This document shows positions 1 to 10,620 of a DNA stretch of 64,000 nt, one piece after another. Below the pieces are notes generated by a model that was not told where the DNA came from, searched no databases, and worked only from the letters and a program-made list of their open reading frames with translations. Numbering within the stretch: position 1 is the stretch's first letter; each line of letters starts with the position of its first letter. The DNA is from Augochlora pura (taxonomy: Eukaryota > Arthropoda > Insecta > Hymenoptera > Halictidae), in the NCBI RefSeq assembly GCF_028453695.1, contig NC_135775.1, forward strand, positions 17,022,545 to 17,086,544, in the 5' to 3' direction. The translations under genes were made by a program, and so were the position numbers.

Positions 1-66
1 GAAGATATTCTTGGCTCTTCTATTGTCTTCACGGTTTTGTATTTAACGTAGTTGTTCTTAACAAAA

Positions 67-95
67 ATGCATAAAATCCGCAGTCTAATAATAAC
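67..95 (+). repeat. Dispersed GCATAAA...CCGCAGTCTA motif, best copy
   Basis: This copy reads GCATAAAATCCGCAGTCTA followed by ATAATAAC. Recognisable variants recur on both strands at 1076, 7763, 12689, 15135, 16270, 24450, 24863, 32081(-), 32256, 39083(-) and 55992(-). Flanking sequence is not obviously shared, so only about 25-30 bp is conserved. The origin is unknown: it could be a decayed transposon end or a recurrent functional motif. Confidence 0.55.
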
Positions 96-402
96 CGTAC
101 AGTGTGTGGAGAACGTACAGAAAACTTACGATTTCATAATGGGAACACGTTTTAAAAAAAGGCAGTGGAGATCATTATGCAAGCATTAAATTCTCTTCAA
201 TGGCGACGCGTAAGAGAGCTCTCCATCTTTGAATCCTTTATGGCGATCTGTGATTTTCCAGATCTAACTAACATGCGTCATCACTAATGAATCAAATAAC
301 TTTTTAATCATTAACCCGGTATCAGTGTTGTGTAACATGGCTTAACCCAGTCCATTTTTTAATTTTAACCTGCTTTAATGACAATATGTAACGTACGAAA
401 TG

Positions 403-438
403 ACAATAACAACAACAACAATAATGATAATAATAATG
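403..438. repeat. AAC/AAT trinucleotide microsatellite
   Basis: An imperfect run of ACA/ACT and AAT/GAT triplets, seen directly. Confidence 0.8.
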
Positions 439-1075
439 AAGAAAATGCAATGATAAAAGCAATGAAGGAAGGGGCAATGTTAATAATTTGAAGAAAAAGT
501 AACCAAATTACTTGATTACTTTTACCATAAATTCAAAAATCATAGTCTTGTCGTAATAATTCATTAATGTTAATTTTAAATAGAGAAGCAATGCTGAAAA
601 ATATATATAATTAGTAATGAACCCTTAGTTGATACTTGCATAAATGAAATATGATTAGGAGATACTAGATTTAAAAAGGGTTCAAACTGTAATCACTAAG
701 TTGACTTTTAGCTTCTCATTTTCAGTTTTGTTTACTAAATTATTATGATTTTTTGACAGTGAATGTGTTAACTGTCCCAGAAACAACTTTAATTAAATTT
801 TAAATAATAATATCACAACGAGGAGAAGTCTGGATAACCCAAATTTTTATGAATGTTCAATAGTTAATTTTTGTAATAAAAAGACTGCCCAATTTGATGC
901 AGAATAAAAATTATCCGCATTAATTGTAAAGTACAAAAACTACAATTGATTTACAGTTACAATTGAAATTACAAATATTTCTCTTAATAATTTTAATAAG
1001 TTGAAGATAGTACCTTTATTAAATTCTTTAAATGTTTCTACTGTTTCATATTGTCTCTATTAACTTTTGTTATAA

Positions 1076-1102
1076 ATGCATAAAACACTCAGTCTAATTA
1101 TA
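1076..1102 (+). repeat. Dispersed GCATAAA-type motif, diverged copy
   Basis: ATGCATAAAACACTCAGTCT then AATTAT. The core spacing matches the copy at 67, with three changes in the centre. Confidence 0.45.
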
Positions 1103-1559
1103 TGTATTATATCGCTATTAAGTTTAAGAAATTTTCGAGAATTTTCGATCGGATCAAGAGTTGTTTCACCATTTGTTGTTAAATAAATCCTTTGACGAAG
1201 AATCGAGGGCACTGCGGTCAACGACCTTCGCCTGTGGTAAACACCCTATAGCGAATTACAGGCACGTCAGTTTTTACGTTGACAGTGTCGAATTGTGCGG
1301 TTTCTCGAAGGTGGGAAATAATCTGTCTGCGTCTGAATCGCGGGCACTGTTGAATGCAATACTACTGGACACGTTGCACAAGACTATCGAAATCTCAAGC
1401 ACGCAATGCCATTCGATAAAATGGCTTATAAACTTATTTAAAACAACTGCTGGCTTTGTGTTTCACAATTCCTTATAGACAAATATTTTACGGAAAATTG
1501 TTTTTACCGAATTTATCGTAAAAAATCATATCATAATTAATATCATCATAAAAAAATAT

Positions 1560-1910
1560 TGAATACCGCAAAAAAGACTGAACACAGAGTTGGACAAAAT
1601 TTTAATCGCGTAACGGATTAAATATAGACACTCAACGAATCAAATTTTATTCAACGCTATCGAATGAATACTTGATAAAACGTTATCTAGATTAAAATTT
1701 ATTCGAATAAAATTGCATTCGACACTATTAAATAAAAATTTATCTAGCGAAACATTTATCCAAATGAAATTGTATTCGATAAGAATTTATTCGTACAGAA
1801 ATTCGTACGGAAAATAATTGATTTGAATAAAAATGGTAGAATATAAATTGTTTTATCATAGTTTACCGACTTATTTCTTTCATATTATTTTATTTTATTA
1901 TAACTCCAAT
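1560..1910. repeat. Dispersed GTTGGACAAAATTTT repeat, copy 1
   Basis: Begins near GAGTTGGACAAAATTTTA and continues as a degenerate ATTCGAATAAAATT-rich stretch, ending around the CTTATTTCTTTCATATT segment. A second copy lies at about 15770-16010 with the same order of blocks (AACGAATCAAATTTTA, ACAACGCTATCGAA, TACAGAAATTC, TTTATTTCTTTCATATT). A third, looser relative starts near 47785. Unclassified and probably non-autonomous. Confidence 0.55.
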
Positions 1911-2039
1911 GAAAAATTAAGGAAAATCGCAGCCAAGTTACGATTTTTGGCACTCTCGACCAAAATCTGTGAAAAGTCAGCAGTTTCCTTTATTCCTTAC
2001 CGAGATATTGTTTTTAAATTTTGTTAAGAAACAAGAATT

Positions 2040-2210
2040 TTGATCCTTTCTTGGAATTTCAAGTAATAGCAAAATTAAAAAAGGTATTCTGATCATTGTA
2101 CAGCATAATAGTCCTTCCATTATTTAAAAATAAATACGCGGTCGCTGAGATCAGTTTAAAAAAGATGATTGCGCTTTGAGAGGTGTACGAACACTTTTGT
2201 GGTTCACTGT
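2040..2210 (+). mobile_element. Tc1/mariner-like terminal fragment, copy H1
   Basis: Ends in ACACTTTTGTGGTTCACTGT, the reverse complement of a Tc1-like terminus (ACAGTGAACCACAAAAGTGT). Internal blocks AAGTAATAGCAAAATT and ATCATTGTACAG recur in the fragments at 3105, 3265, 6540, 9010 and 21615. No transposase frame is present, so this is a short non-autonomous or decayed piece. Confidence 0.55.
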
Positions 2211-2250
2211 GCATTAGTCGCGTTTAGGAATCGGTAAATCTACTGTTAAA

Positions 2251-2535
2251 ATGGTGTTTACCCGGCTCGGGTTCCGGCCGATCAAACAGGACCACCTAAA
2301 CAAAGAAACAACTGTTCCGAGGAATGAGTGCGCAGAATATCTCGCCACCAGTTTTCGGAAACGTAGCCCCGTGGACTGCGTTAAGGCCGCGCGATTTGCA
2401 GTAAAAAGTAAATTGACTTCCAGCGAGCTTCATTATGAGTCACCGGCGAGCAAAAGAAACAATGGGTGTCGAATGGGAGGACAGAAGAAAGATTGTTTCG
2501 TACGGGCAGCTAGCGCGGATAGAATAAAAGGGTGA
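2251..2535 (+). CDS. Hypothetical 94-codon ORF, doubtful
   Basis: Starts at an ATG with a reasonable context (AAAATGG) 40 bp after a Tc1-like end, and encodes a 94-residue basic, cysteine-containing peptide. I recognise no family, signal peptide or repeat. Composition is more GC-rich than its surroundings. Just downstream, at 2551, a second ATG (ATGGCGACAACAG) runs straight into a good splice-donor sequence (CAG|GTGAGAA, GT at 2564). The block could therefore instead be the leader and first coding exon of a spliced gene whose remainder I cannot locate. Without homology or transcript data both readings are weak. Confidence 0.2.
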   Translation: MVFTRLGFRPIKQDHLNKETTVPRNECAEYLATSFRKRSPVDCVKAARFAVKSKLTSSELHYESPASKRNNGCRMGGQKKDCFVRAASADRIKG

Positions 2536-2565
2536 AAACGCGGAGAAATAATGGCGACAACAGGT

Positions 2566-3104
2566 GAGAAGATACAACTTAATACGATTGCTATAGAAAT
2601 CTAGTTGCTGAATTTGAATATGTCATAATAGGTAGAAAATACGAAATAGAAAATCACCACCGAGATGGTCATTGCTTTTATATTATTTTTTGTCAGAGAT
2701 CATAATCATCCAATGATTAACTACAGTTATGCAATTAGAATATGAAATTTAATATGATAATATAAATTTTAAATCATTTTTGTAATTAATTATAACAGGA
2801 TCATGTTTAGTTTTTCGATTTTTTGAGAATAAATTAATAGATCATGTGGTACGAATATTCTTTCTACAATAGTTATAAACGCAATAATCGTAAAAATGTA
2901 ATAATGGATAGTATAATGAAGTATAAATATTGTTTGAAATAAAAAAGATTCATTTTTATGGATAAAACTATGTTTATCGTAAACGATTTTTACTTTTATA
3001 GTATAAAATTATATTTCCTGTTATACTTAATAGAAGTAGGTATGTTAAGAGTTAAATTTTCAGCATTAAAAAATACGAGATTCTTTTCTATCTTTTCTCA
3101 TTCC
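2566..3104. other. AT-rich noncoding stretch
   Basis: Very AT-rich. One 71-codon frame at 2958 is composed almost wholly of AT-rich codons and ends inside a Tc1-like fragment, so I treat it as chance. Nothing else seen. Confidence 0.6.
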
Positions 3105-3234
3105 AAATTTAAAAAGGAGTATTTTAGTCACTCTACAGTAAACAAATTCAGAAAAAATATTCGAATCATTTAGTTCAGTTTGAAAATAGTTATCACATTT
3201 TCTAAATTACACGAACACTTTTGTAGGCTACTGT
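3105..3234 (+). mobile_element. Tc1/mariner-like terminal fragment, copy H2
   Basis: Ends in ACACTTTTGTAGGCTACTGT and is followed by AT. The internal block CATTTAGTTCAGTTTGAAAA is shared with H4 and H5. Truncated, with no coding capacity. Confidence 0.6.
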
Positions 3235-3264
3235 ATATGTCGCTTCTTAAAACTTTTGCAATAT

Positions 3265-3470
3265 GTGTCGTCATTTATATAATGAAACTTTGTAAAATTG
3301 AAATGAATAAACAAGCATTTGAAAAAGGAAACATTTGATTTCCTGTATAATGCACCAGTCCTTCTATCATCTAAAAAATAGTTCAAGTCATTCGGTCCAA
3401 TTTGCAAATAATTATTAAAAGGTACACAAGTAATCGAATAAGCAATTAAAACGGTATAAAGAGCCACCAT
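3265..3470 (+). mobile_element. Tc1/mariner-like internal fragment, copy H3
   Basis: Shares with H5 (9010) the blocks AAAATTGAAAT.(A)ATAAACAAGC.TTTGAAAA and GTCCAATTT. It lies directly after H2, so two fragments of the same family sit head to tail. No terminus is visible at its right end. Confidence 0.45.
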
Positions 3471-3479
3471 ATCCACCGA

Positions 3480-4200
3480 AGCTATTTAATTTGTCAAAGG
3501 CCATGACATCGCTTTAATGACACAGTAATTGATACGCTAGCCCTAGCAGCGTAAACCCGTAGCGAGAAGTAAAAATGCCCATGGGTGTGGCACGGGGAGG
3601 CGCGGCAGGTAACGCGACAACGAGCGATGATGGGTACGTTTTAAACGGCTGATTTACGCGGAGTCGCGCACAGGTGCGCGCGTGCATTCGGTTCCCCGCT
3701 TTGTCCGTGTGGTTCAACGCAATGCGGGCGCTAATTCCTTTGATTTCCTCCCCGAAGAGAATGCTGCGGGGTAGGGAAGGGAGGGGGGGGCGGGGAGGGG
3801 GAGGTCAAGGACACCGAGGGTACGCGAGGCCTTTTAAAAAAGGGCATCAGGTGCAGGACGCGTTCTGCGTTCAAGGTAGAGTTTAATTGTTGACGTAAAC
3901 TTCCCAGCCAAGGACACGCGTTTTCAGGCTGAACCAGCAAGGTCGTCGTTCCGTGATCAACTGGTGTTTCATGCACTTCTTGCACCGCGCTGCGTTCGAA
4001 AGATAAAAAAAAGAAAGAAAAAGAGAAAAAAAGCGGCGCAGATATCTCTGCGACCGGTATGCGAGTACATCACCACCTTCGTTCCGAACTGTAGCGATAT
4101 TTATACGATACAACACGGGCACCGTAACGCCGCCGTTTATTTAAAGCCGTTAATTGTGCAGCTGTAAGGAGAAACGTCGCGTGACACGAATTCGGAAAAA
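3480..4200. other. GC-rich block without convincing gene
   Basis: A sharply bounded GC- and CpG-rich block in AT-rich DNA. Several overlapping frames exist on both strands, as expected where stop codons are rare. None has a recognisable domain. A G-run cluster lies at 3768-3804. It could be a regulatory element or an untranslated first exon. Confidence 0.4.
3768..3804 (+). repeat. G-run cluster with G-quadruplex potential
   Basis: At least four runs of three or more G separated by single bases (GGGG, GGG, GGG, G8, GGGG, GGGGG). This satisfies a G3+N1-7 quadruplex pattern on the + strand. Confidence 0.6.
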
Positions 4201-6142
4201 TTAAGAGTTATCGATGAAACGGTAGCATGTAGGATTTACGTATTCGTTAGAAAGAACATCGTGAAAGCGAATTCTGTGGTCTCGAACATATTTGAAGCGC
4301 GAAGCATTGGTGATCAGAGCTTTCAGCTACTGTAGATTTCACGGTTTTGAGTATTTTATATACAAGTGAACACACAATACACACGTGTAACACACATGCA
4401 TGTATCTATGTATTTCTTCTAGATCCACATATTTGTCATGTGAATAAACCATATTTTTTCTCAAACTGTGTGCATACTTATAAAATAAATACTTAAAAAT
4501 CAGGTGTTTCATTCTACATGAAATAATTGCGCACACTAAATTATATGTACACGTGTTTTCGTCTATTCAAATAGCCACATTTTGATACACGTGTGCATGA
4601 GAAAATGAGACATGCGTAAAATAGAGATTAATACTTTTAAAATAGATTTTTCCTAAAAGAAATAAACAAAAGTTGTCATCTTATAAACGCTTTCTAGTTA
4701 TTGAGGTTCTACTGTACTTTTATGAAGTCTAACTATCCCGGATGAACGTCCTGTTATTGAAACATAGAATTACGAAAAGAATTAATACTTCGAATTAATA
4801 AACTTTTAACGATTACATTTTATTAACAAAAAAGGCATTTCAGACCTTTTTGCAGAAGATTTCTAAGGTAACAAACATCAACGATCGATAATAAAAATAC
4901 GCATCGTTAGTCAACCGGTCGAGCACTTGTCACCTTTCTCTGGAGCCTATAATTATTACATAAATTAAAATAGTAAGTACTGTAATTTCTCTCGCATCGT
5001 CACTTTGGAAACAGAAATGGAAGACTTGAAAAAGAGACACGATTATTCGCGGCTCGTTTTTATAATCGCCAATTATCAACGATTATAAACACGATCCGCA
5101 AAGTTTTTATCTTATCACCGCTTCCTAATTTGTCCACTTTCGTTCCCAAACTGAGGAACAATTGGGGAAAAAAATTACTGGATACTTTACAACGCAAACC
5201 AACGACTGATTTTTGTATTCGATCCACGCGTTAACGAATTCAAAAGCTATTACGAAAATAAGGGCGAGTTAAGATGCAGTTTGCACAGGTTCTTCACCGT
5301 ACATGCAAATTTGGATTCCGACAGAACCGGGACGAGAAGTGTCTGGACTGGCCGTACAGTAGCCAGTAAGTTGAAAACGAACGAGCATTAACAGAGGCAG
5401 GTTTGTAAATTCGTTTCTCGCGATTCGCGGTCCCGGCGTTATACACCCTTGCGAACGAATAAAGGTCAGACTCGCGCGGATTTTGTCAGCTCCCGTAGCC
5501 GTATTAAAATAATTGCGATAAGTATGTAAAACATGCGCCGGGTCTACCTCGTAAACCCGATCCTCGCTGGTATCCTTAAAGGAACATATGGCATCGGAAA
5601 TCGTTCTCTTCGCGTGGCGTACAGCGCCGGAGGAGACTCCGGGCTCTGAGATACGGTTTTAATAACGACGCGATGAAAACGCTCACAATGTTCCGCGGGG
5701 ATTACGCCCCGCGAATTTTAATTGAACAAGATTCCCGAATATGTCGCGCTCTGAATCGGCGTCGATCGACGAATAAAAATATGGAATTAAGCGTCGCACG
5801 TTTTCAACGCGAAACGCGCGATCGTGATCTTCCGAAACCTCGGTGCTCGAGCGTTCCGATATCATTTGCGAGGAATCTGGTATGCAGAGATCAACATTTG
5901 TAATGGAGGATTCGAATTATGCTGTCTAGTTGCAAATACGAGATCGGTCAGCATCGAAACGTTCCTTATTTTTAGTAAATAATCTTGCACGACGCGATCT
6001 GTACGAATCGTTATTTACAGATCTTTACTTAGAAATCGTTATTTATAAATTGTTATTTTGAAAACGTCATACAAACTTTGCTATTTATGAATCGTTACTT
6101 ATAACTCGTTATTTATGCATGTCGTGCCAATAGATGCTTATT
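4201..6142. other. Noncoding stretch
   Basis: AT-rich to about 5250, then moderately GC-rich to about 5900. Short frames at 5673(+) and 5683(-) overlap on opposite strands and match nothing known to me. No repeats of note. Confidence 0.5.
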
Positions 6143-6365
6143 TTAACCCTTTTCATTCGAAGCCATTTCAACTATAAATCTGAAATAATTTTTTTGGCTT
6201 ATAATAATTCCATTTTATATGAAATTGATTCTTATGACACATACCGATAGTTTTATTGTTAACAATTTTTTAAATCTAAACTCTGTTAGTATAAAAATAA
6301 TTTTGGAACGTGCTAGAATAATTCTAGTGGTGCCTCGGAGTCACCACTCGAGTGCAAAGGGTTAA
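6143..6365 (-). mobile_element. Family-B TTAA MITE, copy B1
   Basis: Bounded by TTAA at both ends with inverted termini: left TTAACCCTTTTCATTCGA, right TCGAGTGCAAAGGGTTAA. Length 223 bp, no coding capacity. The interior is shared with B4 (58227). TTAA duplication plus CCCT-type termini is characteristic of piggyBac-superfamily non-autonomous elements. Confidence 0.85.
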
Positions 6366-6400
6366 TCATTTGTAATTCGTAAAGGAATTAGTAAAGTTAA

Positions 6401-6520
6401 TTATAGCGTACTAGTTTTATTATAGCATATTAGTTTTATTATAGCATATTAGTTTTATTATAGCATATTAGTTTTATTATAGCATATTAGTTTTATTATA
6501 GCATATTAGTTTATAGCATA
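6401..6520. repeat. 19-bp minisatellite (about 6 units)
   Basis: Near-perfect tandem copies of TTATAGCATATTAGTTTTA starting 36 bp after the right end of MITE B1. The near identity suggests recent expansion. Confidence 0.9.
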
Positions 6521-6539
6521 CTGAGTTAAACTCGGATAA

Positions 6540-6725
6540 AAAAGTGAATAAACGACAATTTTTTAATATTTTTTATTCTAAGTAATAGAAAAATTTGAAA
6601 GAAAATTATTTCAGTCATTGTAAAGTAAACTAGTTCCTCCAACATTTACAGAAAAATTCGAATCGTTTAGACCAGTTTGAAAAAAGGTATACCATAACTT
6701 AGACCAACTTATTTTTACAGTACTG
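6540..6725 (+). mobile_element. Tc1/mariner-like fragment, copy H4
   Basis: Contains AAGTAATAGAAAAATT, CATTGTAAAGTAAACTAG and CGTTTAGACCAGTTTGAAAA in the same order as H5. It ends near TTTTTACAGTACTGT, a degraded terminus. Confidence 0.5.
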
Positions 6726-8033
6726 TGCAATTATCCAAATACTTATACCGAGCACAGAATTAAACGAAATAATGAAACAACAGCTAAATAAAAATTAGTG
6801 TCACCCATATGTGGCCGAGCGATCCGGCCCTCAACGTGTTAAATCCCGACTCGCGATGGAGTTTACTTAACAGCAGATAAGTTCAGAGTACACAACCGCG
6901 CGATAAAAAGAAGAAGTGTTGCGCTCGAAGTACGAGCCTTGAGTGTGCCCACGGTAAACATCGACGCGCCTATTTACATGAATTCCACGTACCGGATATA
7001 CCGGAATATTATTTCACTTTAAGACAGCTGGCAGAATCTTTCGAACCATTATGAAATTGGCCGCGCGAAGTTTCCATCGCGCAAGCGGGGGGGGGGGGGG
7101 GGGATATGGAAGAGACGCGTATTGAAAGAGACATAGTAAATTACCTTGAAAATCGAACCACGTTTTACACGGAATACATTTTAAGAGACTGGACAAAATG
7201 ATATTTTAAATCGTTGGAATAATTGACGAATTTTTTTGAGATGATAGGAGGATCTTAGTTAACTATTTAATCGCACGAATTGGAATTGCAGGAAATGGCA
7301 AACCAATAAAAGGACCTCGCATTTTCTAACATTCGAGTGAATAAATAAATATTAAATTTGATTATGCACGCTGAATATCGCAGGTCTCTATGCGAGGTAA
7401 AAATAGTTGAGGTTAATTATAAAACAAGGCGCGGAGAAAATTTTTTCCTCGTACGAGAAAAGCTTCTTTTTTTTTCTACAAATGTCTAGCATCCAAATTT
7501 CTTTTCTTTTTCGAATTCTTTATATATTCTTGCATCTATTAGTGTCTATCTTTTTCTTCGACGACGAAGATAAGCACCGGGCGGTGAAAAACGCCGAAAA
7601 CAAGTGGCAACAAAATCCGGAGCAGCGGGCTGCGGAAATCGTGATGGTTTTCGTTTTAAAAGTGCGACCGTAAACCGCCGCAGCGTTATATGGGTCATGA
7701 AAAAACCGCGTAGCGCGGGGAATTCAAATTACTTTTAAAAGGACGGTAGTAAAATCTGGGTTAAGATCCGCAATCTAAGTAATAACAGGGTGTGCGGCGC
7801 GCGTCTTCCACGTGTTAGGTTCGGCCACCGCAAGCCCCGGCGCATCGTTCGTCGAACGAGAAAGAAAATGGTTGGTAGCCGAGGAAAAAACCGAATGAGG
7901 AATGAAACATTAAAAGGGTCGGGCGACGCGCGCAGTGGGATGGAACGACAATGTTCGGCGACAAGCAAAAAAAAACTTCTGATAAAAGCGAGATAAAGCG
8001 ACGCTGTCTTTTTTTTTTGTTAAATTTATTTAT
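6726..8033. other. Noncoding stretch
   Basis: Mixed composition with a GC-richer patch at 7560-7990 where + and - strand frames overlap. No recognisable protein. Contains the G17 tract and a GCATAAA-type motif core at 7763-7786 (AGATCCGCAATCTAAGTAAT). Confidence 0.5.
7087..7103 (+). repeat. G17 homopolymer
   Basis: Seventeen consecutive G residues, seen directly. The length may be uncertain because of sequencing error. Confidence 0.9.
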
Positions 8034-8246
8034 TTAATCTTTTGCACTCGAGTGGGGTGACTTCGGGCACTATTAAAATTGTTATATAGCGTTCTAAGGT
8101 CATTTTCGTATGATTAAAGTTTAGATTTAATAATTTGTTAAAAGTGTAATTGTTGTATCTATTATGAGACTCAATTTCATATGCATAATATACACATTGT
8201 CGTGAAAATGTTTGCAATTTAAATAGCTTCGAGTGCGATGGGTTAA
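8034..8246 (+). mobile_element. Family-B TTAA MITE, copy B2
   Basis: TTAATCTTTTGCACTCGAGT at the left and CTTCGAGTGCGATGGGTTAA at the right form an imperfect terminal inverted repeat with TTAA ends, 213 bp long. The interior (CACTATTAAAATTGTT..., TTTCATATGCATA) matches B3 at 55145. The reverse-strand frame across it is a by-product. Confidence 0.85.
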
Positions 8247-8336
8247 TGATGCATCTGATTAATAGCAATTAACGACCACTTGTGGCATTACAATATATGT
8301 GTATTACATCCGCATGTGTTACAATAATGTATGTAT

Positions 8337-8497
8337 ACAGTATATACAATATAATTTATACAGTATATACAATATAATATATAGAGTATATACAATATAA
8401 TTTATAGAGTATATACAATTTAATATATAGAGTATATACAATATAATATATAGAGTATATACAATTTAATATATACAGCATATACAATATAATGTTT
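8337..8497. repeat. 23-bp minisatellite (7 units)
   Basis: Seven tandem 23-bp units of the type AGAGTATATACAATATAAT + ATAT, with small A/T and C/G variation between units. It starts 91 bp beyond MITE B2. Confidence 0.9.
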
Positions 8498-9009
8498 ACG
8501 ATATATGCAATAGTATCTACATTTATTGTTTATATTAAACACTATGGCTTCAAGATAATCATCTTAATCTAGGTTCACTAAGTTATTATATAACTTTGTT
8601 AAGCAATATAATTTCTTTTAAATAGAAATATTCTTTGATGATATCGGGTATTTTAATTTTCTTCGAGATATTGATGCACGATAGACATGCTATTGAAGTA
8701 TATTTAACTGTAAGCTTAATGGTATAGTTATTACAACGCGGTTTTACCAGTGTGTTTTACTATGTCCATCATGAATACTTCTTCGAGATCGATTAATCTT
8801 CGTATGAATTTCAAAAATTAAAGATTCAAAAAATCGCAGTTTTGTCTTGATTTTTTACGCTATCGAACAATATGTAATAAGAAATCTACAATTTTAAAAC
8901 TTTTTTAACGTTTGTAACTTGATTTTGCGTTAACCATGTATGAATATAACTTACAAAGGTCTACAAAACGCATTTTATAAATTTTCATTAGCGGCTCCAA
9001 TAAAGAAGT
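8498..9009. other. AT-rich noncoding stretch
   Basis: I see no gene, RNA or clear repeat here. Confidence 0.55.
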
Positions 9010-9325
9010 TAAAAAATGAGAATTTTTTATTTTGTTTTGTCACTCCAAGTAATAGCAAAATTGTAACAGAATATTTAAATCATTGTCTAGTATACAATTC
9101 AGTCATTTAGTTTAGTTTAAAAATATTTATTGCGTGAGAATGATAAGAATGAAATTTTTGAAAATTGAAATATATAAACAAGCGTTTGAAAACGAAACAT
9201 TTTAATCATTATCTAGTAGACTAGTCTCTCTATCAACTAAAAGACATTCAAAATCGTTTAGTCCAATTTTGAGAAAGTTATCGCGTTTTAGAAATTGTCC
9301 GAATATTAACGAGAATCACCGTATA
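9010..9325 (+). mobile_element. Tc1/mariner-like fragment, copy H5 (longest)
   Basis: The longest member of the H family here. It holds, in order, CCAAGTAATAGCAAAATTGT, CATTGTCTAGTATAC, CATTTAGTTTAGTTTAAAA, AAACAAGCGTTTGAAAACGA, GTAGACTAGTCTCTCTATC and CGTTTAGTCCAATTTTGAGA. The right terminus is eroded and no transposase is present. Confidence 0.55.
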
Positions 9326-9559
9326 CATACATATAGTAATATATATTATTAGCAGTAAATATTACAATAGCTCTCGCTGAAATTTGAAATAAATGTCTCA
9401 TTCTTCACTTTTACAAACTAATAAAGAAGCTGCTTTGAATGCTTCATAAATCTAGCTTCAACCATGGATTTTCAAGATTAAAAATATTCTCTCTATCGGC
9501 TGCTTACACATTAACATTTCAGCTGTAACGTGAAAAAATATACCCGCTTTCAAACATTT

Positions 9560-10620
9560 CTATGAAAAGTTCTCCAACTTCGAGAGAAGTTCGTCACTTC
9601 GACCCAGCGCGCGCTACGCCGAGGAAGGATTTGATCGAGCAGCGGTGGTCGCGAGGAGCGTTAGGAAGACACGCGCATAGAAGAGGGCCGGAGGAAATCT
9701 CTCTACCCGACTCGTCCGATCGCCTTCGCTATCTCTTTCGCTCGCACGGCTAGCTAGCCGGGCACGGCTCGGACGAGTCAATTCCGGCGACCATGGCCCC
9801 GAGAGTCGATGGTTTGCCGGAGAGCGAAAGGAGCCAAGGGTGGCCGAGGACGTCCGAGGAAGGAGCGGTGGCTGGGGGGCAAAGCGATCTCGTGGGAAAA
9901 AGGAGCAGGTGTGACTCGAGCGAGACTCCGTGCAGAGCGACGCGAGTCTCTCCGTAGCTTGTGACGCGCGGCGCACACACGCAGCCCGGCGCGCACGCGC
10001 ACGAGCGTGCGGACGAAGCGTGTGGACGGAGCGTGTGGACGAAGCGTGTGGAACACGTGGTCACGGCGGCCCCGCGGTGGGCGTGCGTGAACGGAGTCGG
10101 AGAGCCTCCGCGTGGCCGTCGCGCCACGCCGCGCCGCGCCGCATCACTCCGCTCCGCATCCGAGCGCCGAGCGCCGAGCGCCGAGGAACGTTCAGCGAAA
10201 CACGACGATATCCGCCGAACAAAAAGGAGATCGCGACGCACACGCGTACACGTACCCCGGGACTCCGACCGAGAGCGGAGAAGCGCGCCCGAGTCCGGTT
10301 CCGGCTGGAAGGGGACCAGCGCGATAGATAAGAATTGCCCGAGGGGGGAAACGAGCAACAGGAGTGACGGGTTATTATTGGTCATCATCGTGCGCTGATC
10401 GATGGATCACTCCGCGGCAACGCGATTTCACGCGGTCCGTAATTGCTCTCGTTAAAGTAGTTACCGATCGACCGTGCCGTTCGGACCGTGATTCCACCCC
10501 TGCCCCCAATTTTTCTTCTTTCTTCCTACCTTTCTATCTCTATCCCACCTTTCTTTCTTTCTTTCTCGCCCTCTGCCTTTATTGCGTCTCATGCCCACCC
10601 CTGCTTCCGTAATTGTTAGT
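9560..10620. other. GC-rich island, possible promoter or untranslated exon
   Basis: About 1 kb of strongly GC- and CpG-rich DNA with abrupt edges. Long frames occur on both strands simultaneously (for example 9750-10388 minus and 9961-10398 plus), are rich in Arg/Ala/Ser/Pro and have no recognisable domain. They are best explained by lack of stop codons. A 13-bp tandem repeat lies at 10004-10055 and a CT-rich tract at 10500-10580. A CpG-type promoter with a noncoding first exon is possible but not shown. Confidence 0.4.
10004..10055 (+). repeat. 13-bp tandem repeat (4 units)
   Basis: Four consecutive units of AGCGTGYGGACGR, the last one diverged. Confidence 0.85.

Larger units (their letters stand above)
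1..1559. other. AT-rich noncoding stretch
   Basis: No supportable gene. The one frame of about 100 codons (1161-1478) has no ATG at its start and no recognisable protein. Contents seen are a copy of the dispersed GCATAAA-type motif near 67 and another near 1076, plus an AAC/AAT microsatellite near 403. Otherwise this is unremarkable AT-rich sequence. Confidence 0.6.

Noticed and set aside
5015..5035. TGGAAGACT, the miR-7 5' end
   Set aside because: Homology stops after nine bases and no precursor hairpin was seen.
8026..8268. 80-codon minus-strand frame
   Set aside because: Coincides with MITE B2.
6401..8497. Regular short repeats that could suggest a CRISPR array
   Set aside because: Units are contiguous minisatellites without unique spacers, in a eukaryotic context.
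9614..10398. Frames of 120-212 codons on both strands
   Set aside because: Simultaneously open on both strands in a GC-rich island, with repeat-driven Arg/Ala/Ser-rich composition and no domain.
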